A stretch of 64,000 nt of DNA from Nitrospira lenta. GTDB taxonomy: Bacteria > Nitrospirota > Nitrospiria > Nitrospirales > Nitrospiraceae. This document shows, piece after piece, positions 53,909 to 62,143 of the stretch; the stretch's first letter is position 1, and each line of letters starts with the position of its first letter. The notes beneath the pieces were generated by a model. The model made no database searches. It worked only from the letters and a program-made list of their open reading frames with translations, and had not been told where the DNA came from. The stretch lies in assembly GCF_900403705.1 (NCBI RefSeq), contig NZ_OUNR01000020.1:1-64000 (forward strand), written 5' to 3'. The translations under genes were made by a program, and so were the position numbers.

Positions 53909-54633
53909 GCGTGCCGCTTCTGCCATTGCTTCGCCTTCGCTAAACCGCGAGCCACACACTGAGTCACGGCTTGTCCAATCAGTGCGCCAATCATAGTATG
54001 AGTCCCACTATAGGCCTGCCACGGCCCCTGCCCCCTTAACCGACAGGCAATCACCACCGCGTCGGTCCCGGTCCCGGTCGCGCCTGGCAGGCCGGTCCAA
54101 CTCGGGACCGCATGATCTCTCAAGACACCGGTCTTGCTCTCCGTTACAACTTGCACCGCGCCGACCATCGCCGCACTCGACAGGCAGACATTCGTCACAA
54201 CGATGAGATTGATCGTTCCCAGTCCGGCTGCCTGGCCTCGACGAATGTCGGTCTCCGGACGCTCTCCCGCCTTTACCGCATTCGTCACACCGACAGTGGC
54301 AAAGCACTCAACCCAGAGAGACCCAGACGACACTCTGGCCGTGACCAACTGCTTCATCGGGACGGCGGTCATAAGTCCAACCGTTTTCTGCTGCACGCCC
54401 AGCCTGACAGCCAACCGTCGAAGCGCCCGGACGGGGTCGTCGTGAGCTCGAGGATGCGTATTCGAGACCGGATTCGACTCCACCTGGTGATTCAGGATAG
54501 ACGACGCAGCGGTGAATCCGCCGCCTTGCGGAGCTGAAGACAGCACTCGCCTCTTGCCCCCAAGATCAATGACCAGCGTCTGCTCCGTCACTCGATACCG
54601 GGTCTGCATGCGTGAGGCCTGTCCTTGCGTCAT
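53905..54633 (-). CDS. cbiZ: Adenosylcobinamide amidohydrolase CbiZ
   Basis: Removes the aminopropanol side chain from adenosylcobinamide (or pseudocobalamin) to give adenosylcobyric acid, a salvage step. 242 residues. The conserved segment GTINLIVVTNVCLSSAAMVG, then TESKTGVLRD and TGTGTDAVVIACRL, is characteristic of CbiZ. Start and stop overlap both neighbours by 4 bases (ATGA at each end). Its presence together with a de novo style set suggests the host can remodel imported cobamides. Confidence 0.9.
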   Translation of the reverse strand: MTQGQASRMQTRYRVTEQTLVIDLGGKRRVLSSAPQGGGFTAASSILNHQVESNPVSNTHPRAHDDPVRALRRLAVRLGVQQKTVGLMTAVPMKQLVTARVSSGSLWVECFATVGVTNAVKAGERPETDIRRGQAAGLGTINLIVVTNVCLSSAAMVGAVQVVTESKTGVLRDHAVPSWTGLPGATGTGTDAVVIACRLRGQGPWQAYSGTHTMIGALIGQAVTQCVARGLAKAKQWQKRHA

Positions 54634-55742
54634 GACCGGCTCTCACTCAACATTCCGGAGAGGGCTTTCAACAGTCGATCGTTATCCTGTCGAGACCTGA
54701 CTGCGATCCTGATCGAGCGACGATTCGCACCTGGAACAGACGAACAATCTCGAATGAGTAATCCCTCCCGCCTCAACTGCTCAGTCAGCTTTTTCCCATG
54801 CCATCCGCGCGGCAATTCCATAAAGAGGAAATTTGCGTGTGCCGGAAACAGGGTGCATCCCAGCAATCCGGCAAGTTCTTTAGCCATTCGAGTCCGCTCT
54901 TTTTCGACAAACCGGAGACTCTTCCTGGCATGCGCCGTATCGCGCAACGCAGCCAATGCCGCCGCCTGTCCCATGGCGTTGACGGACCAGGGCGGTAACT
55001 CGCGACGCAATTGCTGGATCACGGCAGGAGCCGTGACCGCATACCCGACACGCAATCCAGGCAATCCATAGAATTTCGTCAGGCTCCGCAACACCACCAC
55101 CCTGGACCAGGCTGACGCCAGCGGAAGAATAGACCGTTCCGGACAATAGTCGGCAAACGTTTCATCGATTATCAACCACACACCCCGTCGCTGCGCGGCG
55201 CGCGCCAGCTTCATCACATCATCAGCCCCGCAAGCCTGCCCCGTCGGACTATTGGGATTGCACAGCAAGATCCCATCAGGCGTCCGAGACCCCTTGGCCG
55301 GCCGTTCCAACAACCGACACAGACGATCGATGGGCAAGGCATACTGTTCATCTCGATCGGCATACATTGCTGTGACACGCCCGCCGGTTCGCGCCATCGA
55401 CGCGGCATACTCGGAGAATGTCGGTTGGACCAGCACTAGATGATTGATTTTGAGCGCCCGCGGAAGCGCATAGATCAATTCTATCGAGCCGTTCCCCATC
55501 AGAATCCGTGCGGGCTCGATGCGCCACCGGCTGGCCAGCGCTTGACGAAGCTCCCAGCACTCTGGGTCGGGATAATGCGGAACGAGATGCCGTGCCCCGG
55601 TGATGGCGCGCCAGACTTTCGGAGAAGGCCCCAGTGGATTGATACTCGCGCTGAAATCGACAAGCTCGGTGACATCCCGCCCGAGTTCGCGCGACGCCGC
55701 ATGCACATCGCCGCCATGAACAGGTTTCTTTATTGGAGCCAC
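54630..55742 (-). CDS. cobD: Threonine-phosphate decarboxylase CobD
   Basis: PLP enzyme that makes (R)-1-amino-2-propanol phosphate for the nucleotide loop. 370 residues starting with GTG. Motifs: GNGSIELIYALPRAL near residue 83, LLCNPNSPTGQ near 158, IIDETFADY near 191 and SLTKFYGLPGLRVGY near 217, with Lys220 as the PLP-binding residue. HisC-like fold, C-terminal GANRRSIRIAVRS. The first 13 bases overlap cbiB. Confidence 0.93.
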   Translation of the reverse strand: MAPIKKPVHGGDVHAASRELGRDVTELVDFSASINPLGPSPKVWRAITGARHLVPHYPDPECWELRQALASRWRIEPARILMGNGSIELIYALPRALKINHLVLVQPTFSEYAASMARTGGRVTAMYADRDEQYALPIDRLCRLLERPAKGSRTPDGILLCNPNSPTGQACGADDVMKLARAAQRRGVWLIIDETFADYCPERSILPLASAWSRVVVLRSLTKFYGLPGLRVGYAVTAPAVIQQLRRELPPWSVNAMGQAAALAALRDTAHARKSLRFVEKERTRMAKELAGLLGCTLFPAHANFLFMELPRGWHGKKLTEQLRREGLLIRDCSSVPGANRRSIRIAVRSRQDNDRLLKALSGMLSESRS

Positions 55743-56686
55743 AACACTCCCGCCCCAATCAATACGCCCAACAGACTCGCCACCCCCATCAATTGAGCCG
55801 CAAGGGTGATGTCCCCTACAACCAAGGCTCGGTACCCGTCACCAAGGGTCGGACGTTCATTCGCGATCCCTTCGTAATAGTTGGTCCCGCCCAGTTGCAC
55901 GCCAAGCGCACCGGCCATCGCCGCCTCTGGCCGCCCGCTATTCGGACTGGGGTGGTTGCCGCCATCGCGTCGCAACACCTGCCAACCACAAATCATACGA
56001 TCCAGCTTGAGCGTAACCAGACCTGTAGCCAGGAGCAGCAGCACCGCGGCTAACCGAGCGGGAATCCAATTGGCCAGATCGTCAAGCCGGGCCGAAGCCC
56101 AGCCAAAATCGACGTGCCGTTCATCCCGATGGCCAACCATGGAATCCAGCGTATTCACCGCCTTGTAGGCCAAGGCTAACGGCGGACCGCCGAGCATAAG
56201 ATAGAACAGCGGCGCGATCACGCCATCTGCCGTGCTCTCCGCCACCGTCTCGACAGTCGCACGAACGACTTCTGATTCAGATAGCGCGTGCGTATCTCGG
56301 CCGACAATCATCGCCACAGCCTGACGCGCGCCGACCAGATCTCCCCGCAGCAACGGCTTCGCCACGGCCTGCACATGATCCCACAGATCACGTCCGGCAA
56401 GCGTGCTTGAGGCCAGACCGATCGTTACAACGAGTCCGAACCACTCAGCCACCTCGCCAGCTTCAGCCACTATCCAATGCCCCAAGAGATAGGCCGCCGT
56501 CGGCAGCCCCAACGCAAGAACGACTCCTGCCAGGCGCAATGCAAGAGGACTCTGACACATCGCTCTCACATGATCGTCACACCAGGCAATGACCTGCCCC
56601 ATCGCACGAACCGGATGAGGCAGCCAGCGGGGATCGCCTATGATCCAATCCAGGCCTGCCGCAAGCACTAATTCACTCGCAGTCAT
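55730..56686 (-). CDS. cbiB: Adenosylcobinamide-phosphate synthase CbiB
   Basis: Inner-membrane enzyme that joins the aminopropanol phosphate to adenosylcobyric acid. 318 residues from MTASELVLAAGLDWIIGDPRWLPHPVRAMG; the ATG overlaps the cobS stop. The longer frame upstream lies antisense in cobS. Hallmarks: GDP.W.PHPVR at residues 17-26, VVRATVETVAESTADGVIAPLFY near 165 and MVGHRDERH near 203. About five membrane segments. Known as CbiB in Salmonella, CobD in Pseudomonas. Confidence 0.93.
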   Translation of the reverse strand: MTASELVLAAGLDWIIGDPRWLPHPVRAMGQVIAWCDDHVRAMCQSPLALRLAGVVLALGLPTAAYLLGHWIVAEAGEVAEWFGLVVTIGLASSTLAGRDLWDHVQAVAKPLLRGDLVGARQAVAMIVGRDTHALSESEVVRATVETVAESTADGVIAPLFYLMLGGPPLALAYKAVNTLDSMVGHRDERHVDFGWASARLDDLANWIPARLAAVLLLLATGLVTLKLDRMICGWQVLRRDGGNHPSPNSGRPEAAMAGALGVQLGGTNYYEGIANERPTLGDGYRALVVGDITLAAQLMGVASLLGVLIGAGVLWLQ

Positions 56687-57447
56687 GGAAGTAACAACAG
56701 CGATGGAATAAGCAGGAGGAATAGGATTTCGATCACTTCGTTCGTCGCGCCCAACGTATCGCCGGTAATCCCGCCGAACCACGCGCGAAACCCAGCCCAC
56801 AGCGCACACACCACCATAGCTCCTGCCAACAGAATAACCAGCGTGCCCAACAACCCGAACCCCCATCCCAGCCCCGCGGCGAGAATCGCCGTTGAGACCA
56901 CGACATGGTGCCAGGAGAGATGCGTCAGGAACGAAGCGGCCAATCCCCCTTCAGCCCGGGCATAGGGAGACGCCCACGCCACGGTCACCATCGCCCAGCG
57001 GCCGATGGCCGGCAGACAGAGGAGCGCAGGAACGCGTATCGCCTGAGGCAATGCCATGAGCCCCGCATAACGCAGCAGCAATGAGAGAACGAGGCCCGTC
57101 GCGCCGATGGCGCCGATACGCGGATCGCGCATGATGGGGAGCCGCTCAGCCGGCGTCTTCCCCCCTGCCAACCCGTCCAACGTGTCAGCGAGTCCATCCT
57201 GATGCAACCCGCGCGTGAGCACCACCACCAGAACGATCAATATGACGTTCACCACCGTCGGGATGAATAACTTCGACAACCCCATGTCCGCGAGAACCAA
57301 CCCACCACCGATCAGAAAGCCAACCACCGGGTACCAAGCCATTGACCTCGCCAACTCGACCGCGGTCGGTTCGTGCAACGCACGGCTCAAGGGGATCCCG
57401 GTCAGGAAATGCCAGGCGAATATGAATGGACGAACGAGCGTCCCCAT
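56683..57447 (-). CDS. cobS: Adenosylcobinamide-GDP ribazoletransferase CobS
   Basis: Membrane enzyme that joins alpha-ribazole (phosphate) to adenosylcobinamide-GDP, the last assembly step. 254 residues, about six helices. Family motifs: FAWHFLTGIPL near residue 10, LHQDGLADTLDGLAGG near 80-95 and RDPRIGAIGATGL near 106. The start ATG is 5 bases after the cobT stop. Confidence 0.94.
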   Translation of the reverse strand: MGTLVRPFIFAWHFLTGIPLSRALHEPTAVELARSMAWYPVVGFLIGGGLVLADMGLSKLFIPTVVNVILIVLVVVLTRGLHQDGLADTLDGLAGGKTPAERLPIMRDPRIGAIGATGLVLSLLLRYAGLMALPQAIRVPALLCLPAIGRWAMVTVAWASPYARAEGGLAASFLTHLSWHHVVVSTAILAAGLGWGFGLLGTLVILLAGAMVVCALWAGFRAWFGGITGDTLGATNEVIEILFLLLIPSLLLLP

Positions 57448-57452
57448 GGAGC

Positions 57453-58511
57453 TTAGGCTTTCTCCGACACGCCGGCTTCACCGAAGGTGGCCATTTCGGT
57501 ATAGATCTTGAGCGCTGCACAGACCAGGCTCATACCCAAACAGGCACCGGTGCCTTCACCGAGACGCAGATCGAGATCCAACAACGGCCTCACGCCCAGA
57601 TGATCGAAGATCGCCGCATGCCCCCGTTCGACGGAACGATGCGACGCGATGAGATATTCGCGGCAACGCGGCTGGAGACCGACGGCAATCAATGCCGCCG
57701 CTCCGGCAATGAACCCATCCAGCACCACCGGTACGCGCGCGGCCGCGGCCCCGAGGATCAAGCCGACCAGCCCGCCGATATCCAACCCGCCCACTTTCGC
57801 AAGGACATCGAGCGCATCACTGCGATCGGGGCGATGCAGATCGAGCGCCTGCTGGATCACCGCCACCTTCCGCGCATGCCCCGCGTCATCGATGCCGGTC
57901 CCGCGCCCGGTCACGTCAGAAACCGGCCGTCCCGTCATCACCGCCGTGATCGCCGCGCTCGGCGTCGTGTTTCCGATTCCCATATCGCCGGTCCCGATGA
58001 GGCCAATGCCTTCCTGTGCCGCCTGCGTCGCGAGCTCGACGCCGATCAAGACGGACTGCTCCGCTTCCGCGCGAGTCATCGCCGGTTCGACGAGTAAATT
58101 GCGCGTCCCCCGCATCACTTTTTTCGAGATCAGATCCGGCAGCGTTCCGAAATCATGATCGACGCCGATGTCCACCACGCGCACGCCCACGCCGGCATGA
58201 CGGGCCAACACATTGACTCCCGCTCCGCCGCGCAGAAAGTTCAACACCATCTGCGGCGTGACTTCTCTGGGATAGGCGCTCACACCTTCCTTGGTCACGC
58301 CATGATCCGCCGCAAAGGTAAAGACGACACCGCGAGGGATCGCCGGTTTCAGCTCCCCGGTCATCATCACATAGCGCGCCGCGACTTCCTCCAATCGCCC
58401 CAAGCTGCCCTGAGGTTTAGTCAGGCAATCCAATCGTGCTTGGGCTTTGGCCAACAACTTAGGGTCCGGCGATTGAATCCGATCACACGCAGCTTGTACG
58501 GACATTCCCAT
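57453..58511 (-). CDS. cobT: Nicotinate-nucleotide:DMB phosphoribosyltransferase CobT
   Basis: Activates 5,6-dimethylbenzimidazole as alpha-ribazole phosphate. 352 residues; GAGGGGG lies 7 bases before the second ATG (58505), so the true start may be two codons in. Motifs: KPQGSLGRLEE near 32, FAADHGVTKEGVSAYP, GEMGIGNTTPSAA-type (GDMGIGNTTPSAAI), and RLGEGTGACLG containing the catalytic Glu. Acts with BluB, encoded three genes upstream. Confidence 0.94.
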   Translation of the reverse strand: MGMSVQAACDRIQSPDPKLLAKAQARLDCLTKPQGSLGRLEEVAARYVMMTGELKPAIPRGVVFTFAADHGVTKEGVSAYPREVTPQMVLNFLRGGAGVNVLARHAGVGVRVVDIGVDHDFGTLPDLISKKVMRGTRNLLVEPAMTRAEAEQSVLIGVELATQAAQEGIGLIGTGDMGIGNTTPSAAITAVMTGRPVSDVTGRGTGIDDAGHARKVAVIQQALDLHRPDRSDALDVLAKVGGLDIGGLVGLILGAAAARVPVVLDGFIAGAAALIAVGLQPRCREYLIASHRSVERGHAAIFDHLGVRPLLDLDLRLGEGTGACLGMSLVCAALKIYTEMATFGEAGVSEKA

Positions 58512-58520
58512 TCCCCCTCT

Positions 58521-59081
58521 TCATTTCAATCGAAGCGGAATCCCACTCACGACCAGGTGCGCCTCATCGGCGCCGGCAGCGAGCACTTGATTCACCCGTC
58601 CGGCCAGATCTCGAAAGGCCCGAGCCGTCGGTTCCGCCGGCACAAGCCCCAGCCCCAACTCGTTGCTCACGATCACGATTTTCGCCTTCGTCTTCCGCAT
58701 CGCCTCCAGCAAGCCGGCCACGCGCTTCAGCACCAGTGGCTCTTTCATCCCGGAGCCCCGCAGATTGCTGAGCCAGAGCGTCACACAATCCAGGACAATC
58801 GTCCGATACCGGCTCCCGGCGCGGGTAAACCAGGCTGCGAGGTCGAGGGGAACTTCCGCCGTCTCCCAATCCGCTGCGCGAGTAGCCTGATGCCGTGCGA
58901 TCCTTGCGGCCATCTCAGCATCGAGACCTTGCCCGGTCGCGACAAAGGCTCTCGGCCCCTTCGATCCGGCAAGCTGCAGAGCGGTCTCGCTCTTCCCCGA
59001 TGCCGACCCACCGAGCACGAAGATGATCCGACTGGCGGATGTCGTCGCAGACTTACGGCTTTTCAGCTTTTGAGGTGGCAT
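58521..59081 (-). CDS. cobU: Adenosylcobinamide kinase/GTP guanylyltransferase CobU
   Basis: Phosphorylates adenosylcobinamide and transfers GMP from GTP. 186 residues from MPPQKLKSRKS; the start lies inside the 3' end of the pduO gene (29-bp overlap), and the extension upstream is antisense-like. P-loop GGSASGKSETALQLA near 23-37. The guanylyl-accepting His is expected in RIARHQATRAADWETAEVP near 56-70. LDCVTLWLSNL is the expected Walker-B region. Confidence 0.93.
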   Translation of the reverse strand: MPPQKLKSRKSATTSASRIIFVLGGSASGKSETALQLAGSKGPRAFVATGQGLDAEMAARIARHQATRAADWETAEVPLDLAAWFTRAGSRYRTIVLDCVTLWLSNLRGSGMKEPLVLKRVAGLLEAMRKTKAKIVIVSNELGLGLVPAEPTARAFRDLAGRVNQVLAAGADEAHLVVSGIPLRLK

Positions 59082-59655
59082 CCCGCTCCCACAAGAATTC
59101 CGGCTCACCCTGCGTCTTGGCCACCCAACGGGCCAAGACAAACAAGGCATCGCTCAACCGATTCACATACTTGACGATCGACGGATCGATCGGTTCGACT
59201 TTTGACAGCGCCACACACAGCCGTTCGGCGCGCCGGCAGACCGTTCGGGCTTGATGCAAAAAGCTGGAGACTTTCCCGCCGCCCGGCAGAATAAATTCTT
59301 TGAGCGGCTTCAGATCTTTCTGACAACGATCGATCAACTTCTCTAACCGCGTCACATTCTTCGCCGTCACCTGCGGCATATTCTTAAACGTCTGTCCCGG
59401 CGCCGTGGCCAAGATGCTCCCGACATCGAACAATTTATTCTGCACCCAGCGCAATTCTTCTTCGAGAATGGCTGCCGCCGAATACTCATCGAGCATGTCG
59501 GCATTCATGGCGCGCACGACGCCGATTGAGGCATTCAGCTCATCGACCGTCCCATAGGCCTCAACCCGCAGGCTGTCTTTCCAGACCTGCTGCCCTCCCG
59601 CAAGGCGAGTTTTTCCCGCGTCGCCTGTCCTGGTATAGACCTTGGTAATGCGCAT
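59053..59655 (-). CDS. pduO: Cob(I)alamin adenosyltransferase, PduO type
   Basis: Adds the 5'-deoxyadenosyl group to cob(I)alamin. 200 residues from MRITKVYTRTGDAGKTRLAGG. The N-terminal TRTGD.G.T motif binds ATP, and RAERLCVALSKVEPIDPSIVKYVNRLSD near 135-165 completes the PduO/EutT-like pattern. The start overlaps the bluB stop (TGATG). A second adenosyltransferase of the unrelated CobA type is encoded at 61544. Confidence 0.94.
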   Translation of the reverse strand: MRITKVYTRTGDAGKTRLAGGQQVWKDSLRVEAYGTVDELNASIGVVRAMNADMLDEYSAAAILEEELRWVQNKLFDVGSILATAPGQTFKNMPQVTAKNVTRLEKLIDRCQKDLKPLKEFILPGGGKVSSFLHQARTVCRRAERLCVALSKVEPIDPSIVKYVNRLSDALFVLARWVAKTQGEPEFLWERDATSKAEKP

Positions 59656-60422
59656 CACCGTCTCCCCTCAGATCCGGCCGCGGTATTGCCCCACGACTCG
59701 TAGTGAATGAGTTCTTCCACCGGAATCCTCGCGCGCCACCCGGCGGACTCCAAGTCCGGCTTCGTCGCAAAATCCGACACGTACCCGAGACAGAGATAGG
59801 CCAGCACTGTGACCGGCTTGGGCACCCCAAGCACCCGCTTCAAGGCGCCATGATCCAGAATGCTGACCCATCCGACCCCGATGCCCTCCGCGCGCGCGGC
59901 CAGCCAAAGATTTTGAATGGCGCAGCAGGTGCTATACAAATCCGTGTCACGCACCGTCGAACGACCCAGCACATGCGGACCTCCCCGCTGGCGGCTGCAT
60001 GTCACGCCGATATTGATCGGCGCTTCCTCGATCCCCTCCAGCTTGAGGCTCCGGTAGAGCGCGGCCCGCTCTCCGCGATAGCGCGCCGCCGCTTCGGCAT
60101 TGGCCTGCCGAAATAGCTCTTTCACCGCTCCCTTGGTCGCACGATCGCGAACCACCACAAAATCCCAGGGCTGCATGAATCCCACCGACCCGGCATGGTG
60201 GGCCGCCGTCAGCACGCGCGTCAAGATCCGGTCAGGAATCGGCGTCGGGAGAAAATTTCGGCGGACATCGCGCCGCTCGAAGATCGCCCGATAGACCGCC
60301 TCCCGCTCCGGCACGCTAAACTCATGGCACGGCTCAGGGCTTTCTTGCGTCACGCTCGCCCGTGGAGCGACTCCATCGCGGCCGGATCGTAGGCCCCTTC
60401 GAACACCCGTTTCCCGAGCCAT
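59655..60422 (-). CDS. bluB: 5,6-dimethylbenzimidazole synthase BluB
   Basis: Oxygen-dependent flavoenzyme-like reaction that breaks FMN to make the cobalamin lower ligand. 255 residues; AAGGAGG precedes the ATG. Nitroreductase-like fold: FERRDVRRNFLP near 49-60, AGSVGFMQPWDFVVVRD, GVGWVSILDH and YLCLGYV. The N-terminal 30 residues are an extra Arg-rich tail. Oxygen dependence suits an aerobic or microaerophilic host. Confidence 0.93.
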   Translation of the reverse strand: MARETGVRRGLRSGRDGVAPRASVTQESPEPCHEFSVPEREAVYRAIFERRDVRRNFLPTPIPDRILTRVLTAAHHAGSVGFMQPWDFVVVRDRATKGAVKELFRQANAEAAARYRGERAALYRSLKLEGIEEAPINIGVTCSRQRGGPHVLGRSTVRDTDLYSTCCAIQNLWLAARAEGIGVGWVSILDHGALKRVLGVPKPVTVLAYLCLGYVSDFATKPDLESAGWRARIPVEELIHYESWGNTAAGSEGRR

Positions 60423-60521
60423 ACGCCTCCTTCACAACACATCCATCCAACCAACCAGCCGCCTGTCTCAGTGGATGATCGAATGAACGCGCCCGCTCGA
60501 TCACCCTACGGTCCAGCTCAG

Positions 60522-61109
60522 CTAACTCGACGTCCTGAATCGCTCGGTCCGTGCCGCGACCGCACCGGCCACGCTCAATAATGTATGAATCCCACCGGCA
60601 ATACCGACATAGAACAACACTGCCGAGAAGCCTCCTGGGAAATACGTCACGAGGCGCATGGCAAACTGGGTCAGATTCGTCTGCTCAAAACGGCCGGAGA
60701 AAAAGTAAAAGCCGCCGCTTGAAATCAATTCACACAGAGCCGCGCCGAACACGAGACTCACCGCCAGCGGGAGCAACGTCACGACATTCTCCTGGTGGCG
60801 TGCGGCATACCAGCGGCCGGCTCCCCACAACACACCATAGGCCGGCAACAAGAAACCATAGGCAGGACTGACACAGAAATTATCCACGCCTCCCCACGTC
60901 ACCGCCGCAACATCGAGCAAGGCCGCTTCAGCCAGCAACGCCGGAAATACCCAGCGGGATGAGAGATAGCAGCCGGCAAGAAACAAGACTGCCCAGGACG
61001 CGCTCGGCAAATGTTCGAGCGTGCCGAAATGATGGCCGCGCGTGGCGGCCATCAGCGTGGCCAGAGCAATACCGATAACGATCTGCGCCCGAGGAGAACT
61101 TATACACAT
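60522..61109 (-). CDS. BtuM-like membrane protein, candidate cobalamin transporter
   Basis: 195 residues from MCISSPRAQIVIG with AGGAGG upstream. About five to six membrane helices. The loop near residue 79 reads DNFCVSPAYGFLLPAYG, where a single Cys is followed by an aromatic, Pro and Tyr-rich stretch. BtuM, a solitary ECF-type transporter known to import and decyanate cobalamin, has its invariant cobalt-binding Cys near residue 80. The position and B12 context make a BtuM-like role likely, but family membership rests on pattern only. Confidence 0.55.
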   Translation of the reverse strand: MCISSPRAQIVIGIALATLMAATRGHHFGTLEHLPSASWAVLFLAGCYLSSRWVFPALLAEAALLDVAAVTWGGVDNFCVSPAYGFLLPAYGVLWGAGRWYAARHQENVVTLLPLAVSLVFGAALCELISSGGFYFFSGRFEQTNLTQFAMRLVTYFPGGFSAVLFYVGIAGGIHTLLSVAGAVAARTERFRTSS

Positions 61110-61174
61110 CGCATGATCCCTCCTAGCCAGTTGTTGAATATCCGAATACTGAATATGTTCATCGCGTACGCAGA

Positions 61175-61390
61175 TCACGTGGCAGGCTGAGTGCTCTGCG
61201 ATAGCGGAGGCCCCAGTTCACCGGCGGCAACCTTCCCCAAACAGCCGGGACAGAGGCAGTCTTTATAATGGGCGGCAATCCAGTCCATCTGCGACTCGGT
61301 GATGCCAACCTTCCCGCACCAACACTGATAGCCGCCGCACGAGAACGCCACACCGCAAGCTTCGCATGTCTTAGTCACCGGTCCTCTCAT
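61175..61390 (-). CDS. Cys-rich CWC family protein
   Basis: 71 residues from the ATG at 61390. Cysteines in pairs: CEACG (9-13), FSCGG, CWCG (23-26) and CLCPGC near 45, matching the Cys-rich CWC family, which probably binds zinc or another metal. The longer frame upstream enters the repeat element and is rejected. Placed within the B12 run but not known to act in it. Confidence 0.75.
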   Translation of the reverse strand: MRGPVTKTCEACGVAFSCGGYQCWCGKVGITESQMDWIAAHYKDCLCPGCLGKVAAGELGPPLSQSTQPAT

Positions 61391-61416
61391 AGGCGAGAAA
61401 CACTCCCCTCTTTGTA

Positions 61417-61546
61417 TAGCAGGCTGCTCAAAAAGACCGTCCAGCAAGGCCGCAGCAAGTGAAGGGCCGAGGCGTACCCTCCGGGGTACGTTGAGGGTCT
61501 GAACGCTGCGAGAACGGCGCTGGCGGGATTTTTCAGCAGCCTGCTA
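61417..61546. repeat. Inverted-repeat element, copy 2
   Basis: About 130 bp with ends TAGCAGGCTGCTCA and its near-complement, and an inner GTACCCTCCGGGGTAC palindrome. It aligns along its length with the reverse complement of 15871-15990. Its right end overlaps the last bases of the cobA-type gene, including the stop codon. Between two B12-cluster genes, so it might affect their relative transcription. Confidence 0.8.
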
Positions 61547-62143
61547 AAACTCCACCCCCGGCTGCGCCTTAATCCCTTTCCGAAACGGATGCTTGATCTG
61601 CTTCATCTCGGTGACGAGATCGGCTTCTTCGATTAAGACGTCTTTCGCCCCACGGCCCGTCAGCACCACATGCTGCATCGGAGGGCGGGCGCGCAGTACG
61701 GCAACCACCTCCGCCGCGTCGACGTAGTCCTGCTGCAGCGCGATATTGAACTCGTCGAGAATCACCATCGCATAGGACGGATCGCGCAGGAACCCACAGA
61801 CGGTCTGCCACGCTTCTTGAGCGAATGTCGTATCTCGTTCGCGATCCTGCGTCTCCCAGGTATAGCCTTCGCCCATTCGGAGAAACGTGACGCGATCGCC
61901 GAACGATTTCAACGCCCGCTCTTCCGCCGTATCGATCGCCCCTTTAATGAACTGAACGACCGCCACCTTCATTCCGTGACCGATGCATCGGAGAGCCATC
62001 CCCAGCGCAGCCGTTGTTTTGCCCTTCCCGGCGCCGGTATAGATTATCAACAGCCCTTTCTCTTCTTGCGCTGCCTCGATCCGCCGATCGACCGAGGCTT
62101 TGAGCCGTTCCATCTTTGCCTTGTGTTCCACTTGATCTGTCAT
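61544..62143 (-). CDS. cobO: Cob(I)yrinate a,c-diamide adenosyltransferase, CobA/CobO/BtuR type
   Basis: Adenosylates corrinoids early in the pathway. 199 residues. P-loop YTGAGKGKTTAALGMALR near 35-52, GEGYTWETQDRERD near 92-105, VILDEFNIALQQDYV near 125 and VLTGRGAKDVLIEEADLVTEM near 160. The C-terminal GIKAQPGVEF matches the family end. The start overlaps the cbiA stop by 4 bases. Its stop lies in the repeat element. Not homologous to the PduO-type enzyme encoded nearby. Confidence 0.94.
   Translation of the reverse strand: MTDQVEHKAKMERLKASVDRRIEAAQEEKGLLIIYTGAGKGKTTAALGMALRCIGHGMKVAVVQFIKGAIDTAEERALKSFGDRVTFLRMGEGYTWETQDRERDTTFAQEAWQTVCGFLRDPSYAMVILDEFNIALQQDYVDAAEVVAVLRARPPMQHVVLTGRGAKDVLIEEADLVTEMKQIKHPFRKGIKAQPGVEF

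Noticed and set aside
56687-56866. 60-codon extension of CbiB
   Set aside because: It overlaps cobS out of frame; the ATGA overlap at 56686 gives the expected start.
60423-60521. Possible cobalamin riboswitch before bluB or elsewhere in the B12 run
   Set aside because: I looked at the gaps in the cluster for the B12-box and found none. A riboswitch, if present, would more likely lie upstream of the TonB receptor gene outside the window.
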